NCBI RefSeq assembly: GCF_026625565.1
Contig: NZ_CP112998.1
Span: 2,606,501 to 2,670,500 of the forward strand
DNA length: 64,000 bases
Reading direction: 5' to 3'
DNA from: Dyadobacter pollutisoli
GTDB taxonomy: Bacteria; Bacteroidota; Bacteroidia; Cytophagales; Spirosomataceae
In this document: positions 19,440-28,665 of the stretch, one piece after another
Layout of the letters: the number at the start of each line of letters is the position of its first letter
Numbering within the stretch: the stretch's first letter is position 1
Translations under genes and position numbers: made by a program
The notes under the pieces: generated by a model
What the model was told of the DNA's origin: nothing
Databases searched by the model: none
The model's input: the letters and a program-made list of their open reading frames with translations, nothing else

Positions 19440-19524
19440 AGTCGGCTTTCGGCCGTCAGCTGTCGGCACTTTTTATATTACTTTTCAAAATAAAGCCGAT
19501 CGCCGAAAGCCGACGGCCGAAGTC
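19440..19524. repeat. GC-rich dispersed hairpin (copy 2)
   Basis: The left arm GTCGGCTTTCGGCCGTCAGC (from 19441) pairs with a right arm at 19495-19524 containing GCCGAAAGCCGACGGCCGA, separated by an AT-rich loop of ~27 bases. The same TCGGC/GCCGA word set makes up the element at 3768-3832. It lies between two same-strand genes and could attenuate transcription between them. Confidence 0.75.
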
Positions 19525-19528
19525 AAAA

Positions 19529-20416
19529 ATGATCCTACTTACTCCCGAACAACATACTGACTACCAATTAATCGATACCGGCGGCTTTGAAAAGCTGGAA
19601 CGTTTCGGTCCATACATACTTTCCCGTCCCGAACCTCAGGCGATCTGGGACAAATCACTTTCTGAACAAGAATGGGAGAAACAATCCAATGCTGTTTTTA
19701 AAAGAGATAAAAATTCGCAGGAAAAAGGACAATGGATCTCAAAACCCGGGATGCCCGACAAATGGGTATTCCAGTACCGGACCAATTCATTGCATTTAAG
19801 GAGTAAACTCGCTTTATCGTCCTTCAAGCACGTGGGTGTATTTCCTGAGCAGGCAACCAACTGGGATTATATTTCCAAAAAGCTAAAACAGATTCCTGAA
19901 AGTAAGCCTTCCGTTCTCAACCTTTTTGCTTACACCGGCATTGCCTCGCTGGCGGCCAAGGCTGCGGGCGCGGACGTTACACACGTGGATTCGGTGAAGC
20001 AGGTGATCAGCTGGTCGAGAGAAAACATGGAACTGAGCGGCCTGGACAACATTCGCTGGGTAGTAGAGGACGCATTGAAATTTGTACAGAGAGAAGTGCG
20101 CCGGGGAAACCAGTACAATGGCATCATCCTCGATCCACCAGCCTACGGGCGCGGACCTGACGGTGAAAAATGGCTGCTGGAAGAAAGCCTGAACGAAATT
20201 CTGAGGCTGTGCGCGCTGTTATTGAAAAAGGAAAATTTCTTCTTCATCATTAACCTCTACTCACTCGGGTTTTCAGCATTGATCGTCGAAAACCTGATCA
20301 AAGCACATTTCGGAACGCAGATGAACCATGAGTTCGGTGAATTATTTATCCCTGATTCATTTGGTAAAAACCTTCCGCTCGGCGTTTTTTCCCGATTTTC
20401 AGACCAAAGCATTTAA
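19529..20416 (+). CDS. Class I SAM-dependent methyltransferase, RlmI/RlmL-like
   Basis: This 295-residue protein has a Rossmann methyltransferase core: motif I NLFAYTGIASLAAKAAGA, the acidic SAM contact THVDSVKQVISW, and motif IV ILDPPAYGRG. This pattern is typical of the Methyltrans_SAM family that includes the rRNA m5C enzymes RlmI and RlmL. The N-terminal ~90 residues are not a PUA domain, so the exact RNA target is open. The start at 19529 is preferred because an upstream in-frame start would translate the GC-rich hairpin repeat as protein. Confidence 0.85.
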   Translation: MILLTPEQHTDYQLIDTGGFEKLERFGPYILSRPEPQAIWDKSLSEQEWEKQSNAVFKRDKNSQEKGQWISKPGMPDKWVFQYRTNSLHLRSKLALSSFKHVGVFPEQATNWDYISKKLKQIPESKPSVLNLFAYTGIASLAAKAAGADVTHVDSVKQVISWSRENMELSGLDNIRWVVEDALKFVQREVRRGNQYNGIILDPPAYGRGPDGEKWLLEESLNEILRLCALLLKKENFFFIINLYSLGFSALIVENLIKAHFGTQMNHEFGELFIPDSFGKNLPLGVFSRFSDQSI

Positions 20417-20437
20417 AATACACTAAGAATGTTCAAT

Positions 20438-20471
20438 TTTGTATTGTCATGAGCGGCATCATTTAATTTTG
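20438..20471 (+). promoter_or_regulatory. Bacteroidota-type promoter for the TPR lipoprotein gene
   Basis: TTTG at 20438-20441 and TAATTTTG at 20464-20471 are 22 bases apart and end 20 bases before the ATG. This fits the -33/-7 consensus of the group. Confidence 0.6.
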
Positions 20472-20491
20472 TTTTTGCTCATTCACATTGC

Positions 20492-21691
20492 ATGAGGTCA
20501 GGCTATTTTCATTACATATCATTATTGCTACTTTTCGCTTTCGCAGGATGCATTCAGTCCTGCCAGAGCGATGCCAGAAATGCTACGCGCATTCCCCCGG
20601 TTATTAAAAAATCAAAGACCCAGTGGCAAAATGACGCCCTACTCTCCCTGACAGACCTTATCAACCGCGGCATTGACTCCGATGTCAATTATTTCAAACG
20701 AGCACGCATTTACTTTGACCGGGAACAATACGCAGAAGCGCTTGACGACATTAACGAATCGATTTACGAACAGGATAATGTAAGCGAGTACTTTTTGCTT
20801 CGCGGAAAAGTCAATCGCGAACTTGGTAAAATAGACAATGCGCTGGAAGACGCGCAACGCGCCGAAGTGTTACAGCAAAGCAGCCCTGAGCTTTACATAT
20901 TGCTCGCGGACATTCTACAAGCCAAAAGCCGGTTCAGGGAAGCAGCGGGTTATTTGAACCAGGCTATGAAAATGGCACCTTATGATGGTTCTGCCTATTA
21001 TGTCAAAGGCATGCTGCAAGCCAGGCAGGGCGATTCGCTTGCAAGTCTTTCCAGTTTCAATTATGCCATTAATGTAAATCCGCGACTGCTGCGTGCCTAC
21101 GAACAGAGCATTATCATATTAAGAAAACTGAACAATGTGGATCAGGCATTGGCGGTCAACGAAAAAGCGATCAGCAGCTTTCCGAACGAAGCGAGTTTGT
21201 ATTTTGAGAGAGGAGAAATTTTCAACCTGCTGGCTAAACCGGACACGGCCCTGATCAATTACCAGAAAGCTGCCTCATTGAAAAGCAACTATCAGGAAGC
21301 ATTATTGCAGATCGGGACACTGGCTATTCATTTGCAGGAATTTTATAAGGCATTTCCAGCGTTAGAACAATTAATAAAGCTGAAACCGCAATCGAAGGAA
21401 ATCAATAACATGCTCGGATATTGTTATGAAAAAACCGGAGATTTCACCAAAGCCAGGGAATATTACACTACTGCGTTAACGCTGAGCCCAGGCGATCAGG
21501 ATGCGAGATATGGTATGTACCGGATCAGGCTGCGTGAAAAAGAAGGTGCTTATTCAAATTTTTATCCCGAAGAAGCGCCCGGCTCCGCCTACAAGTTACT
21601 GGACACTTCACGGGTGAAAATAAATGTGATCCAACCCCGCGGCACGACAAATATCCGTGTGGACTCATCACGAAAAGCTAAAATTGAATAG
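20492..21691 (+). CDS. TPR-repeat lipoprotein
   Basis: The 399-residue product starts with a lipoprotein signal: a hydrophobic core LLLLFAFAGC puts the lipid on Cys20. From ~60 to ~350 it is made of tetratricopeptide repeats, for example AEALDDINESI, IDNALEDAQRAEVLQ, LYILLADILQAKSRFREAAGYL and INNMLGYCYEKTGDFTKAREYY. About eight repeats can be counted by eye. It is probably a scaffold on the inner face of the outer membrane or in the periplasm; the partner is unknown. It precedes thrS by ~60 bases. A small hairpin (TCTGCGG/CCGCAGA, 21700-21717) lies in that gap without a T-run. Confidence 0.88.
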   Translation: MRSGYFHYISLLLLFAFAGCIQSCQSDARNATRIPPVIKKSKTQWQNDALLSLTDLINRGIDSDVNYFKRARIYFDREQYAEALDDINESIYEQDNVSEYFLLRGKVNRELGKIDNALEDAQRAEVLQQSSPELYILLADILQAKSRFREAAGYLNQAMKMAPYDGSAYYVKGMLQARQGDSLASLSSFNYAINVNPRLLRAYEQSIIILRKLNNVDQALAVNEKAISSFPNEASLYFERGEIFNLLAKPDTALINYQKAASLKSNYQEALLQIGTLAIHLQEFYKAFPALEQLIKLKPQSKEINNMLGYCYEKTGDFTKAREYYTTALTLSPGDQDARYGMYRIRLREKEGAYSNFYPEEAPGSAYKLLDTSRVKINVIQPRGTTNIRVDSSRKAKIE

Positions 21692-21752
21692 ATTTGCAAT
21701 CTGCGGCCCTCCGCAGAAGATTTGAACCATAGTCACAAGAATAAATTTTTGA

Positions 21753-23696
21753 ATGAAAGACGAGTCTCAAGTAAAAATTACCCTGCCCGATGGTAGTGAA
21801 CGTTATTATCCGAAAGGAGTAACAGCACTCGACATCGCACTCAGTATCAGTGAAGGGCTTGCACGTAACGTGATAGCCGCCAAAGTGAATAGTGAAATTT
21901 GGGACCCTACGCGCGAGATCACGCAGGACTCTCTGGTGAAATTACTGACGTGGAATGACGAAGACGGTAAATCAACATTCTGGCACTCTTCTGCCCACTT
22001 ATTGGCAGAAGCATTGGAAGCGCTTTATCCGGGTGTAAAATTCGGTACGGGGCCTTCTATTGAAAAGGGTTTTTACTATGACGTGGATTTGGGCGATAAG
22101 TCTTTGTCTCAGGATGATTTTCCAAAGATCGAGGCGAAAATGCTTGAACTGGCCCGTCAGAAAAATGAATATATCCGCAAACCGATCAGCAAAGCCGACG
22201 CACTGGAATTGTTTACAAAGAAAGGCGACGAATATAAACTGGAACTGATCGATGGTTTGGAAGACGGCTCCATTACCTTATACGAACAAGGTGGGTTTAC
22301 CGACTTGTGCCGTGGGCCACATATCCCGAATACCGGTTTTATCAAAGCTGTAAAGCTGACCAACATTGGCGGCGCATACTGGCGCAATAAGCAGGAGAAC
22401 AAGATGCTTACCCGCATTTACGGGATCACTTTTCCAAAGCAAAAAGAGCTGGAAGAGTATGTGACCTTAATGGAGGAAGCGAAAAAACGTGATCACCGTC
22501 GTTTGGGCAAGGAACTTGAATTATTTGCTTTTTCTGAAAAAGTGGGCCAGGGCTTGCCATTATGGTTGCCAAAAGGTGCGATGCTGCGCGAAAGACTTCA
22601 GTCCTTCCTTAGCAAAGCACAGTCGAGAGCGGGTTACCTGCCTGTGATCACTCCCAACATTGGAAGCAAAGAGCTTTATGTGACTTCCGGGCACTGGGAC
22701 AAGTACGGAAAAGATTCTTTCCAACCCATTAAAACACCTAATGTGGGCGAAGAGTACCTTTTGAAACCAATGAACTGCCCGCATCACTGCGAAATTTATA
22801 AAACCTCTCCCCGCTCCTACAAGGATTTGCCATTGCGCTTTTCCGAGTTCGGTACCGTTTATCGTTACGAACAAAGCGGCGAGCTTCACGGACTGACCCG
22901 TGTGCGTGGCTTCACACAGGATGATGCGCACATTTTTTGCCGGCCTGACCAGGTTAAGGAAGAATTTGTACGGGTAATCGATCTGGTACTTTACGTTTTC
23001 AAATCACTTGGTTTTGAAGATTATAGCGCACAGATCTCTCTTCGTGATCCTAATGATAAAGTAAAATACATTGGTAAGGACGAGGATTGGGCACGAGCAG
23101 AAAGTGCGATCATTGAAGCTGCCCAGGAACGTGGATTGAGCACAGTTACTGAACTAGGCGAAGCTGCATTCTACGGCCCGAAACTGGATTTCATGGTGCG
23201 TGACGCATTGGGCAGAAAATGGCAGCTGGGTACCATTCAGGTTGATTACCAGATGCCAAAACGCTTCGGCCTGGAATATACTGGTTCCGACAATCAGAAA
23301 CACCAGCCGGTGATGATCCACCGTGCACCGTTTGGATCAATGGAAAGATTTATTGCCATTTTGATCGAAAACACTGCCGGACAATTCCCGCTTTGGCTTT
23401 CACCTGACCAGATCGCTATTTTACCAATATCTGAAAAATTTGCAGATTATGCAGAAGACGTGTTCTTCCAATTGCAGGACCACGACATTCGCGGATTTGT
23501 GGATCACCGAGATGAGAAAATCGGACGAAAAATACGGGATGCGGAAGTTACCAAAGTACCTTTTATGTTAATTGTAGGAGAAAAAGAAATGGCGGAGGGC
23601 AAATTGTCAGTTCGCAGAAAAGGCGAAGGCGACCTTGGAAGCATGACAGTTGAAGAATTTATCGGTTTTTTCAAGAAAGAAGCTGCCATTATTTGA
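21753..23696 (+). CDS. thrS: Threonine--tRNA ligase
   Basis: This class II synthetase charges tRNA-Thr. The 647-residue protein has an N-terminal TGS domain (~5-65; ITLPDGSERYYPKGVTALDI), the second editing domain with HSSAHLLAEALEALYP and a later LCRGPHIPNTG, and the catalytic core with zinc-binding NCPHHCEIYK, motif 2 FSEFGTVYRYEQSGEL and motif 3 MIHRAPFGSMERFI. The anticodon-binding domain (~545-645) is complete. It heads the widely conserved thrS-infC-rpmI-rplT order, but infC has its own promoter. Confidence 0.97.
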   Translation: MKDESQVKITLPDGSERYYPKGVTALDIALSISEGLARNVIAAKVNSEIWDPTREITQDSLVKLLTWNDEDGKSTFWHSSAHLLAEALEALYPGVKFGTGPSIEKGFYYDVDLGDKSLSQDDFPKIEAKMLELARQKNEYIRKPISKADALELFTKKGDEYKLELIDGLEDGSITLYEQGGFTDLCRGPHIPNTGFIKAVKLTNIGGAYWRNKQENKMLTRIYGITFPKQKELEEYVTLMEEAKKRDHRRLGKELELFAFSEKVGQGLPLWLPKGAMLRERLQSFLSKAQSRAGYLPVITPNIGSKELYVTSGHWDKYGKDSFQPIKTPNVGEEYLLKPMNCPHHCEIYKTSPRSYKDLPLRFSEFGTVYRYEQSGELHGLTRVRGFTQDDAHIFCRPDQVKEEFVRVIDLVLYVFKSLGFEDYSAQISLRDPNDKVKYIGKDEDWARAESAIIEAAQERGLSTVTELGEAAFYGPKLDFMVRDALGRKWQLGTIQVDYQMPKRFGLEYTGSDNQKHQPVMIHRAPFGSMERFIAILIENTAGQFPLWLSPDQIAILPISEKFADYAEDVFFQLQDHDIRGFVDHRDEKIGRKIRDAEVTKVPFMLIVGEKEMAEGKLSVRRKGEGDLGSMTVEEFIGFFKKEAAII

Positions 23697-23710
23697 CGAT
23701 TTTCTAACTT

Positions 23711-23745
23711 TTTGTTATTATTCCGGCACTAAGGCACTATTTTTG
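23711..23745 (+). promoter_or_regulatory. Bacteroidota-type promoter for infC
   Basis: TTTG at 23711-23714 and TATTTTTG at 23738-23745 with a 23-base spacer precede infC by ~63 bases. The expected start near 23752 would leave a ~57-base leader. Confidence 0.55.
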
Positions 23746-23808
23746 TGACCAGAGTGTTAACGATTTCGATTTCACCTAAAAACCTAAAATAACACCAAAC
23801 CAAATTAT

Positions 23809-24363
23809 ATGGCATTAAGACCCCCTAGTGGACGGTTAAGAGTTCCCGAAGAACCTTATAAAATAAACGAACGAATTACAGCAAAAGAAGTACGCCTGGT
23901 TGGAGAAAATATTGAACCGGGAATAGTTGATATCAATACGGCCCGAGCACTTGCGAAGGCGCAAAGCCTTGATCTTGTTGAAATTGCACCGACGGCTGTC
24001 CCTCCTGTATGCAAGGTGGTGGACTACTCGAAGTTCAAGTACGAGCAGAAAAAGAAACAGAAAGAGATTAAGGCCAAGGCTCAGAAAGTAGTTATTAAAG
24101 AGATCCGTTTCGGCCCGAACACGGATGACCATGACTTCGATTTCAAATTGAAGCATGCGATAAATTTCTTGAAAGAAGGTTCAAAAGTAAAAGCGTACGT
24201 GCATTTCGTAGGTCGTACTATTGTGTTTAAAGAAAGAGGGGTTAACCTTTTGAATAAATTCTCGGAAGCGCTTTCGGATTACGGCAAGCTTGAAATGGAA
24301 CCTAAACTGGAAGGAAAAAGAATGACAATCATTCTTGCTCCTGCGCCTTCCAAAGCAAAATAA
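23809..24363 (+). CDS. infC: Translation initiation factor IF-3
   Basis: IF-3 binds the 30S subunit, keeps it free of 50S and checks start-codon pairing. The 184-residue protein shows the N-domain (YKINERITAKEVRLVGENI, VDINTARALAKAQSLDLVEI), the lysine-rich linker KFKYEQKKKQKEIKAKAQK and the C-domain (KEIRFGPNTDDHDFDFKL, then VKAYVHFVGR). The start here is a plain ATG rather than the AUU found in Enterobacteria, so that form of self-control is not expected. It is followed by rpmI and rplT. Confidence 0.97.
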   Translation: MALRPPSGRLRVPEEPYKINERITAKEVRLVGENIEPGIVDINTARALAKAQSLDLVEIAPTAVPPVCKVVDYSKFKYEQKKKQKEIKAKAQKVVIKEIRFGPNTDDHDFDFKLKHAINFLKEGSKVKAYVHFVGRTIVFKERGVNLLNKFSEALSDYGKLEMEPKLEGKRMTIILAPAPSKAK

Positions 24364-24391
24364 TTCCCGCTGCGTTGTCTTCAATTGATAT

Positions 24392-24431
24392 AGAAATCGT
24401 GTTTTTGACTACAAGTCGGAGACACGATTTT
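24392..24431 (+). promoter_or_regulatory. Hairpin between infC and rpmI
   Basis: AAATCGTGT (24394-24402) pairs with ACACGATTT (24422-24430) across a 19-base loop and is followed by a T-rich stretch (TCATTTTAT). It could be a weak terminator behind infC or part of a ribosomal-protein leader control structure for rpmI-rplT. The sequence alone does not decide. Confidence 0.45.
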
Positions 24432-24451
24432 CATTTTATAAAGCTTTTCAC

Positions 24452-24459
24452 TAATTTTG
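24452..24459 (+). promoter_or_regulatory. -7 element of a probable rpmI promoter
   Basis: TAATTTTG fits TAnnTTTG and lies 41 bases before the rpmI ATG. A clear TTTG at -33 is missing, with only a T-rich CGATTTT at about the right place. Confidence 0.4.
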
Positions 24460-24500
24460 CGGGCTGTTTTATTCTTTATCAATTATTATTTTTTTGAATC

Positions 24501-24695
24501 ATGCCTAAAATGAAAACCGTTTCAGGAGCTAAAAAGCGTTTCTCGCTGACCGGCACTGGAAAAATTAAGCGCAAACACGCTTTCCACAGTCACATCCTGA
24601 CCAAAAAATCAAACAAGCGTAAGCGTGGTTTGGTTAAAACTGGTCTGATCGATGAGTCTAACCACAAGCAAGTGATGGCAATGCTTGGAAAATAA
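24501..24695 (+). CDS. rpmI: 50S ribosomal protein L35
   Basis: This 64-residue, very basic protein is an L35 match over its full length: PKMKTVSGAKKRFSLTGTG, KIKRKHAFHSHILTKKS and RKRGLVKTGLIDESN. It assembles into the large subunit next to 23S rRNA. Its place between infC and rplT is the usual one. Confidence 0.97.
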   Translation: MPKMKTVSGAKKRFSLTGTGKIKRKHAFHSHILTKKSNKRKRGLVKTGLIDESNHKQVMAMLGK

Positions 24696-24799
24696 TCCAA
24701 AGCCATTAAAAGATTAAACACCATTCTGGTTTTTTGTTCAACCCGATAAAAGGCTTTTCAAGACTCATTAGAGCGCCGATTGTCAAAAACAGTTAAATT

Positions 24800-25144
24800 A
24801 TGCCACGTTCAGTAAATCACGTTGCGTCACGTGCAAGACGTAAAAAAGTTTTAAAACTCGCGAAAGGCTATTTCGGTCGTCGCAAGAATGTATGGACAGT
24901 TGCCAAGAACGCAGTAGAACGCGGTTTGGCTTACGCATACAAAGGTCGTAAGCAGAAAAAACGTAATTTCCGCGCATTGTGGATCCAGCGTATCAACGCC
25001 GGAGCACGTATCCACGGATTATCTTACTCTGCTTTCATCGGCAAACTTAGTGCAAAAGGCATCGAGCTAAACAGAAAAGTTCTCGCTGACTTGGCGATGA
25101 ATCATCCGGATGCATTCAAAGCGATCGTTGATCAAGTTAAATAA
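24800..25144 (+). CDS. rplT: 50S ribosomal protein L20
   Basis: This 114-residue basic protein matches L20 throughout (MPRSVNHVASRARRKKVLK, AKGYFGRRKNVWTVAK, RNFRALWIQRINAGAR, YSAFIGKLSAKGIELNRK). L20 is an early assembly protein of the 50S subunit and in several bacteria represses its own operon by binding the mRNA leader. Whether it does so here is unknown. A strong terminator follows within 10 bases. Confidence 0.97.
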   Translation: MPRSVNHVASRARRKKVLKLAKGYFGRRKNVWTVAKNAVERGLAYAYKGRKQKKRNFRALWIQRINAGARIHGLSYSAFIGKLSAKGIELNRKVLADLAMNHPDAFKAIVDQVK

Positions 25145-25151
25145 AACAGCA

Positions 25152-25178
25152 TCCCGCCTCACCGGCGGGATTTTTTTT
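25152..25178 (+). terminator. Intrinsic terminator after rplT
   Basis: The stem TCCCGCC/GGCGGGA with a 5-base loop is followed directly by eight T's. It ends the ribosomal protein transcript. A -7-like TAAATTTG (25182-25189) for the next gene begins only a few bases after the T-run. Confidence 0.92.
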
Positions 25179-25235
25179 GCATAAATTTGGATATTGCAGG
25201 TGATAATCAAAAACGTACCTCAAAACCAAATAAGC

Positions 25236-25856
25236 ATGTTAGAACAACTTCTAGGCCTTGTTCAGGAAAATTCCCAACAGGCCATTGTCCAAAATCCCGC
25301 AGTTCCCAACGAACATAATGAGGAAGTTATGAATACCCTGATGGGATCCATAACAGGTGGTCTGCAGGAACATGCACAAGCTGGCAACCTGGGAGGCCTG
25401 ATGGGCCTATTGTCAGGTAACAGCGCAACATCGTCTTCGTCTCTCATGAATAACCCAATAGTGGCTTCCATTGCTAGTAAAGCAATCGGCGCCATTATGG
25501 AAAAATTCGGCATGAACAGTCAGACAGCCGGAGGCATTGTAAATTCCGTACTTCCTGGCGTGCTCGGCGGGCTGATCAGCAAGGTGAGCAATCCAGGTGA
25601 TTCCAGCATTGATTTCAATGATATTATCGAAAGCTTAACAAAAGGTAGCTCGGCACAGGCTCCTGCTCAAAGCTCCGGCTTTGATTTCAACCAGATCGGT
25701 TATGCAATGGCGGACGGAAAACTGGACATGAACGACCTGATCAAAATGGGCGGAAGTTTGATGGGAGGAGGATCTTCAGCTCCGCAATCTGGCCAGGGAA
25801 CATCTGGTGGCCTTGACCTTGGCGGAATGCTGGGCGGTCTTTTTGGTAATAAATAA
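25236..25856 (+). CDS. DUF937-like low-complexity protein
   Basis: This 206-residue protein begins at the ATG at 25236 (MLEQLLGLVQENSQQAIV); an upstream in-frame start at 25194 would add 14 residues and lies very close to the predicted promoter. It is rich in Gly, Ser, Met and Asn, with amphipathic helices such as VASIASKAIGAIMEKFGM and GIVNSVLPGVLGGLISKV. This pattern resembles DUF937 proteins, whose best known relatives are the YidB-like proteins of Proteobacteria. The tail repeats GGxLGGMLGGLFG-like units. There is no signal peptide. Function is unknown. Confidence 0.7.
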   Translation: MLEQLLGLVQENSQQAIVQNPAVPNEHNEEVMNTLMGSITGGLQEHAQAGNLGGLMGLLSGNSATSSSSLMNNPIVASIASKAIGAIMEKFGMNSQTAGGIVNSVLPGVLGGLISKVSNPGDSSIDFNDIIESLTKGSSAQAPAQSSGFDFNQIGYAMADGKLDMNDLIKMGGSLMGGGSSAPQSGQGTSGGLDLGGMLGGLFGNK

Positions 25857-25952
25857 TACAAAACATCACATAAGGATAAAATCCTGCTCTTGCCGGGATA
25901 GTACATTTGTGAAAAAAAATGTATTACCGTAAAGCCACTCACCTTATATCTC

Positions 25953-28499
25953 ATGGAATCCAGAAGAGAATTTATCAGGAAAGCCACTATGCTCACCGGT
26001 GCAACCGGACTTTTCAGTGCACTTCCTGAATCCATTCAAAAAGCACTTGCAATTGATCCCGCGAAGGGCAGTACTTATCTGGATGCCGAACATGTGGTAA
26101 TCCTGATGCAGGAAAACCGCTCCTTCGACCATTGCTATGGCACATTGCGGGGAGTACGTGGCTTCAATGACCCAAGAGCTATCAATTTACCCAACAAGAA
26201 CCTGGTTTGGTTGCAAACCAATGCATTCGGAGAAACCTACGTGCCTTTCCGGCTGAACATGAAGGAATCCAAGGCTACCTGGATGGGCTCTTTGCCCCAT
26301 TCCTGGACCAACCAGGTGGATGCCAGAAACGATGGTAAATACGATCAATGGCTGATCGCCAAGCAGCCAGGCAATAAGGAACACGCCAGAATGCCCCTGA
26401 CGCAGGGATTTTATAATCGCGAAGACATTCCATTTTATTATGCAATGGCTGACGCTTTCACCGTTTGTGACCAAAATTTCTGCTCTTCATTAACCGGTAC
26501 CACGCCTAACCGTCTTTATCTATGGACGGGAACAATTCGTGAAAATCCCGACCCGAAACATTACGCCAATGTCAGAAATGAAAATGTTTCGGACGACGCC
26601 GAGGCTTCCTGGACCACATTTCCCGAGAGACTCGAAGACAATAATGTGTCCTGGCGCATTTACCAGAATGAACTGAGCATTTCTACCGGTTTTGAAGGCG
26701 AAGAAGACGCGTGGCTTTCGAATTTTACGGACAACCCGATCGAATGGTTTACGCAATACAATATTCGTTTTTACACCGGCTATCAGAAATATCTCAAAGA
26801 AAGAAAAGGTGCATTACCTGCTGAAATTGAGCAGGCCCAGGCAAAATTAAAAACGGTTGCAGCTGGAAAAGATGCCGATGCACTGGCCAAAACCATCAAG
26901 GAAAAACAAGCCTTATTGCAACTTGCAGGCGAAGAGCTGGTGAGATGGAGTCCCGAGAATTATGAAAAGCTCTCGAAACGCAGCAAAAACCTGCATCAAA
27001 AAGCATATACAACTAACAAGAATGACCCGGATTACCGGAAAGTAACTACCGTAAAATACCACGACGGTGACATTGAACATGAGGCCAAAGCACCGCAGGG
27101 AGACATTCTCCATCAGTTCAGGGCGGATGTCAAAAGTGGGAGCCTTCCTACTGTGTCGTGGCTGGTAGCGCCGGAAAATTTCTCCGACCACCCTACTTCG
27201 CCCTGGTACGGGGCGTGGTATGTGTCGGAAGTAATGGATATCCTCACCACCGATCCTGAGGTTTGGAAAAAAACGATCTTCATTCTTTGCTATGACGAAA
27301 ATGACGGCTATTTCGACCACGTACCTCCATTTTCGGTTCCAAATCCATATAAACCTGATACTGGTGCCGTTTCGCAGGGAATTGACTGCAAAACGGAATT
27401 CGTAACGCTGGAACAGGATATGACCAAAAAGCCTAAAAAGGACAGTCGCGAAAGTCCGATTGGTCTTGGTTTCCGCGTGCCGCTTCTGATAGCTTCGCCT
27501 TGGAACCGTGGTGGTCAGGTATGCTCGGAGGTTTTTGATCATACATCTATATTGCAGTTTTTGGAGAAATTTGTGAGCCATAAATCTGGAAAACAGATCA
27601 AGGAAACCAACATCAGTGAATGGAGACGTACCATTTGTGGTGACCTTACTTCTTCATTTACCCCATATGACGGGCAGCAAATACCGCTTCCGACTTTTGT
27701 GGAAAGGAATGAGTTTATGGAAAGTATTTACAATGCAAGATTCAAAAAACTCCCGAATGGCTATAAAGCATTAACCCAGGAAGAGATTAATGCTGTCAAT
27801 CAAAACCCGCTGCTATCACCTGTAATGCCAAAGCAGGAAAAAGGAACACGTATTTCCTGTGCTTTGCCTTACGAATTGCACGCTAGCAGTTTTTACAACT
27901 CTGCCAAAAATGCATTTCAAATCAAACTGAAAGCCGGAAATGACATATTTCACGACAAAGCTGCCGGTTCTCCTTTTGCCATTTATGCACCTGGAAAATA
28001 CAAAGACGAAAATGTTAAAGTATGGAATTACGCTGTGAAGGCAGGTGATTCGATAGACTGCGCGTGGAATCTGGCCGATTTTGAAAATGGACAATACCAT
28101 TTGCGGGTGTATGGACCAAATGGTTTTTTTAGGGAATACTCGGGAAATAAAAACAACTCTTATATAGAGGTTACGCCCAGGTATGAACTCGGTAAAAACA
28201 AAAAGCCAACGGGCAATATTTTACTGGATATCAGAAACAACAATCCATCAAAAGAATGTACGGTTACAGTAAAAGACAACGCATATGGTGCTGAAAATCA
28301 AACAGTAACGATCCCGCGCAAATCGCAGGAAGTAATGAAAGGAAATGTTGTTTCCGTCATTTTAGATAAAAGCTTCAATTGGTACGACTTCTCCATTGAA
28401 GTTAAAGGCGAACCAGACCTGATCATGCGTTATGCAGGTCACGTGGAAACCGGCACAGCAAGCCAAAGCGATCCGTTTATGGGTCAGATGATCAGCTAA
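25953..28499 (+). CDS. plc: Phosphocholine-specific phospholipase C, Tat-exported
   Basis: This belongs to the acid phosphatase/phospholipase C family that cleaves phosphatidylcholine and sphingomyelin-type head groups. The 848-residue protein starts with a twin-arginine signal (SRREFIRKATMLTGATGLF). The catalytic domain shows HVVILMQENRSFDHCYGTL with the metal/nucleophile residues, LPHSWTNQVDARNDGKYD, FCSSLTGTTPNRLYLWTG, and FILCYDENDGYFDHVPPF. Two C-terminal DUF756-type beta domains (~640-740 and ~755-840) complete the usual layout. A helical insertion (~265-330), rich in Lys, Ala and Gln, lies within the catalytic half. It may scavenge phosphate or choline; the true substrate is not proven. 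Confidence 0.93.
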   Translation: MESRREFIRKATMLTGATGLFSALPESIQKALAIDPAKGSTYLDAEHVVILMQENRSFDHCYGTLRGVRGFNDPRAINLPNKNLVWLQTNAFGETYVPFRLNMKESKATWMGSLPHSWTNQVDARNDGKYDQWLIAKQPGNKEHARMPLTQGFYNREDIPFYYAMADAFTVCDQNFCSSLTGTTPNRLYLWTGTIRENPDPKHYANVRNENVSDDAEASWTTFPERLEDNNVSWRIYQNELSISTGFEGEEDAWLSNFTDNPIEWFTQYNIRFYTGYQKYLKERKGALPAEIEQAQAKLKTVAAGKDADALAKTIKEKQALLQLAGEELVRWSPENYEKLSKRSKNLHQKAYTTNKNDPDYRKVTTVKYHDGDIEHEAKAPQGDILHQFRADVKSGSLPTVSWLVAPENFSDHPTSPWYGAWYVSEVMDILTTDPEVWKKTIFILCYDENDGYFDHVPPFSVPNPYKPDTGAVSQGIDCKTEFVTLEQDMTKKPKKDSRESPIGLGFRVPLLIASPWNRGGQVCSEVFDHTSILQFLEKFVSHKSGKQIKETNISEWRRTICGDLTSSFTPYDGQQIPLPTFVERNEFMESIYNARFKKLPNGYKALTQEEINAVNQNPLLSPVMPKQEKGTRISCALPYELHASSFYNSAKNAFQIKLKAGNDIFHDKAAGSPFAIYAPGKYKDENVKVWNYAVKAGDSIDCAWNLADFENGQYHLRVYGPNGFFREYSGNKNNSYIEVTPRYELGKNKKPTGNILLDIRNNNPSKECTVTVKDNAYGAENQTVTIPRKSQEVMKGNVVSVILDKSFNWYDFSIEVKGEPDLIMRYAGHVETGTASQSDPFMGQMIS

Positions 28500-28514
28500 T
28501 CCCCCTATCCCATC

Positions 28515-28536
28515 GTCAGGCCGAATCCGGCCTGAC
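28515..28536 (+). terminator. Hairpin after the phospholipase C gene
   Basis: GTCAGGCC pairs with GGCCTGAC around a 6-base loop, 15 bases after the stop. The T-run is weak (ACTTTGT), so it is a probable rather than certain terminator. Confidence 0.65.
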
Positions 28537-28665
28537 ACTTTGTCACTCCCATTTTATCTTAAAGATTCTGGTACGGGGTTTTTAACAAAACTCTGGACGA
28601 CCGTAATGAAGATCGGTGCAGTCACGGAAACAGCATCAAATTATACTTAACTTTAATATAGAACA

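Noticed and set aside
21700..21717. Hairpin before thrS as a T-box or terminator
   Set aside because: The stem is only 7 pairs, has no T-run and no T-box motif; T-boxes are also not expected in this phylum.
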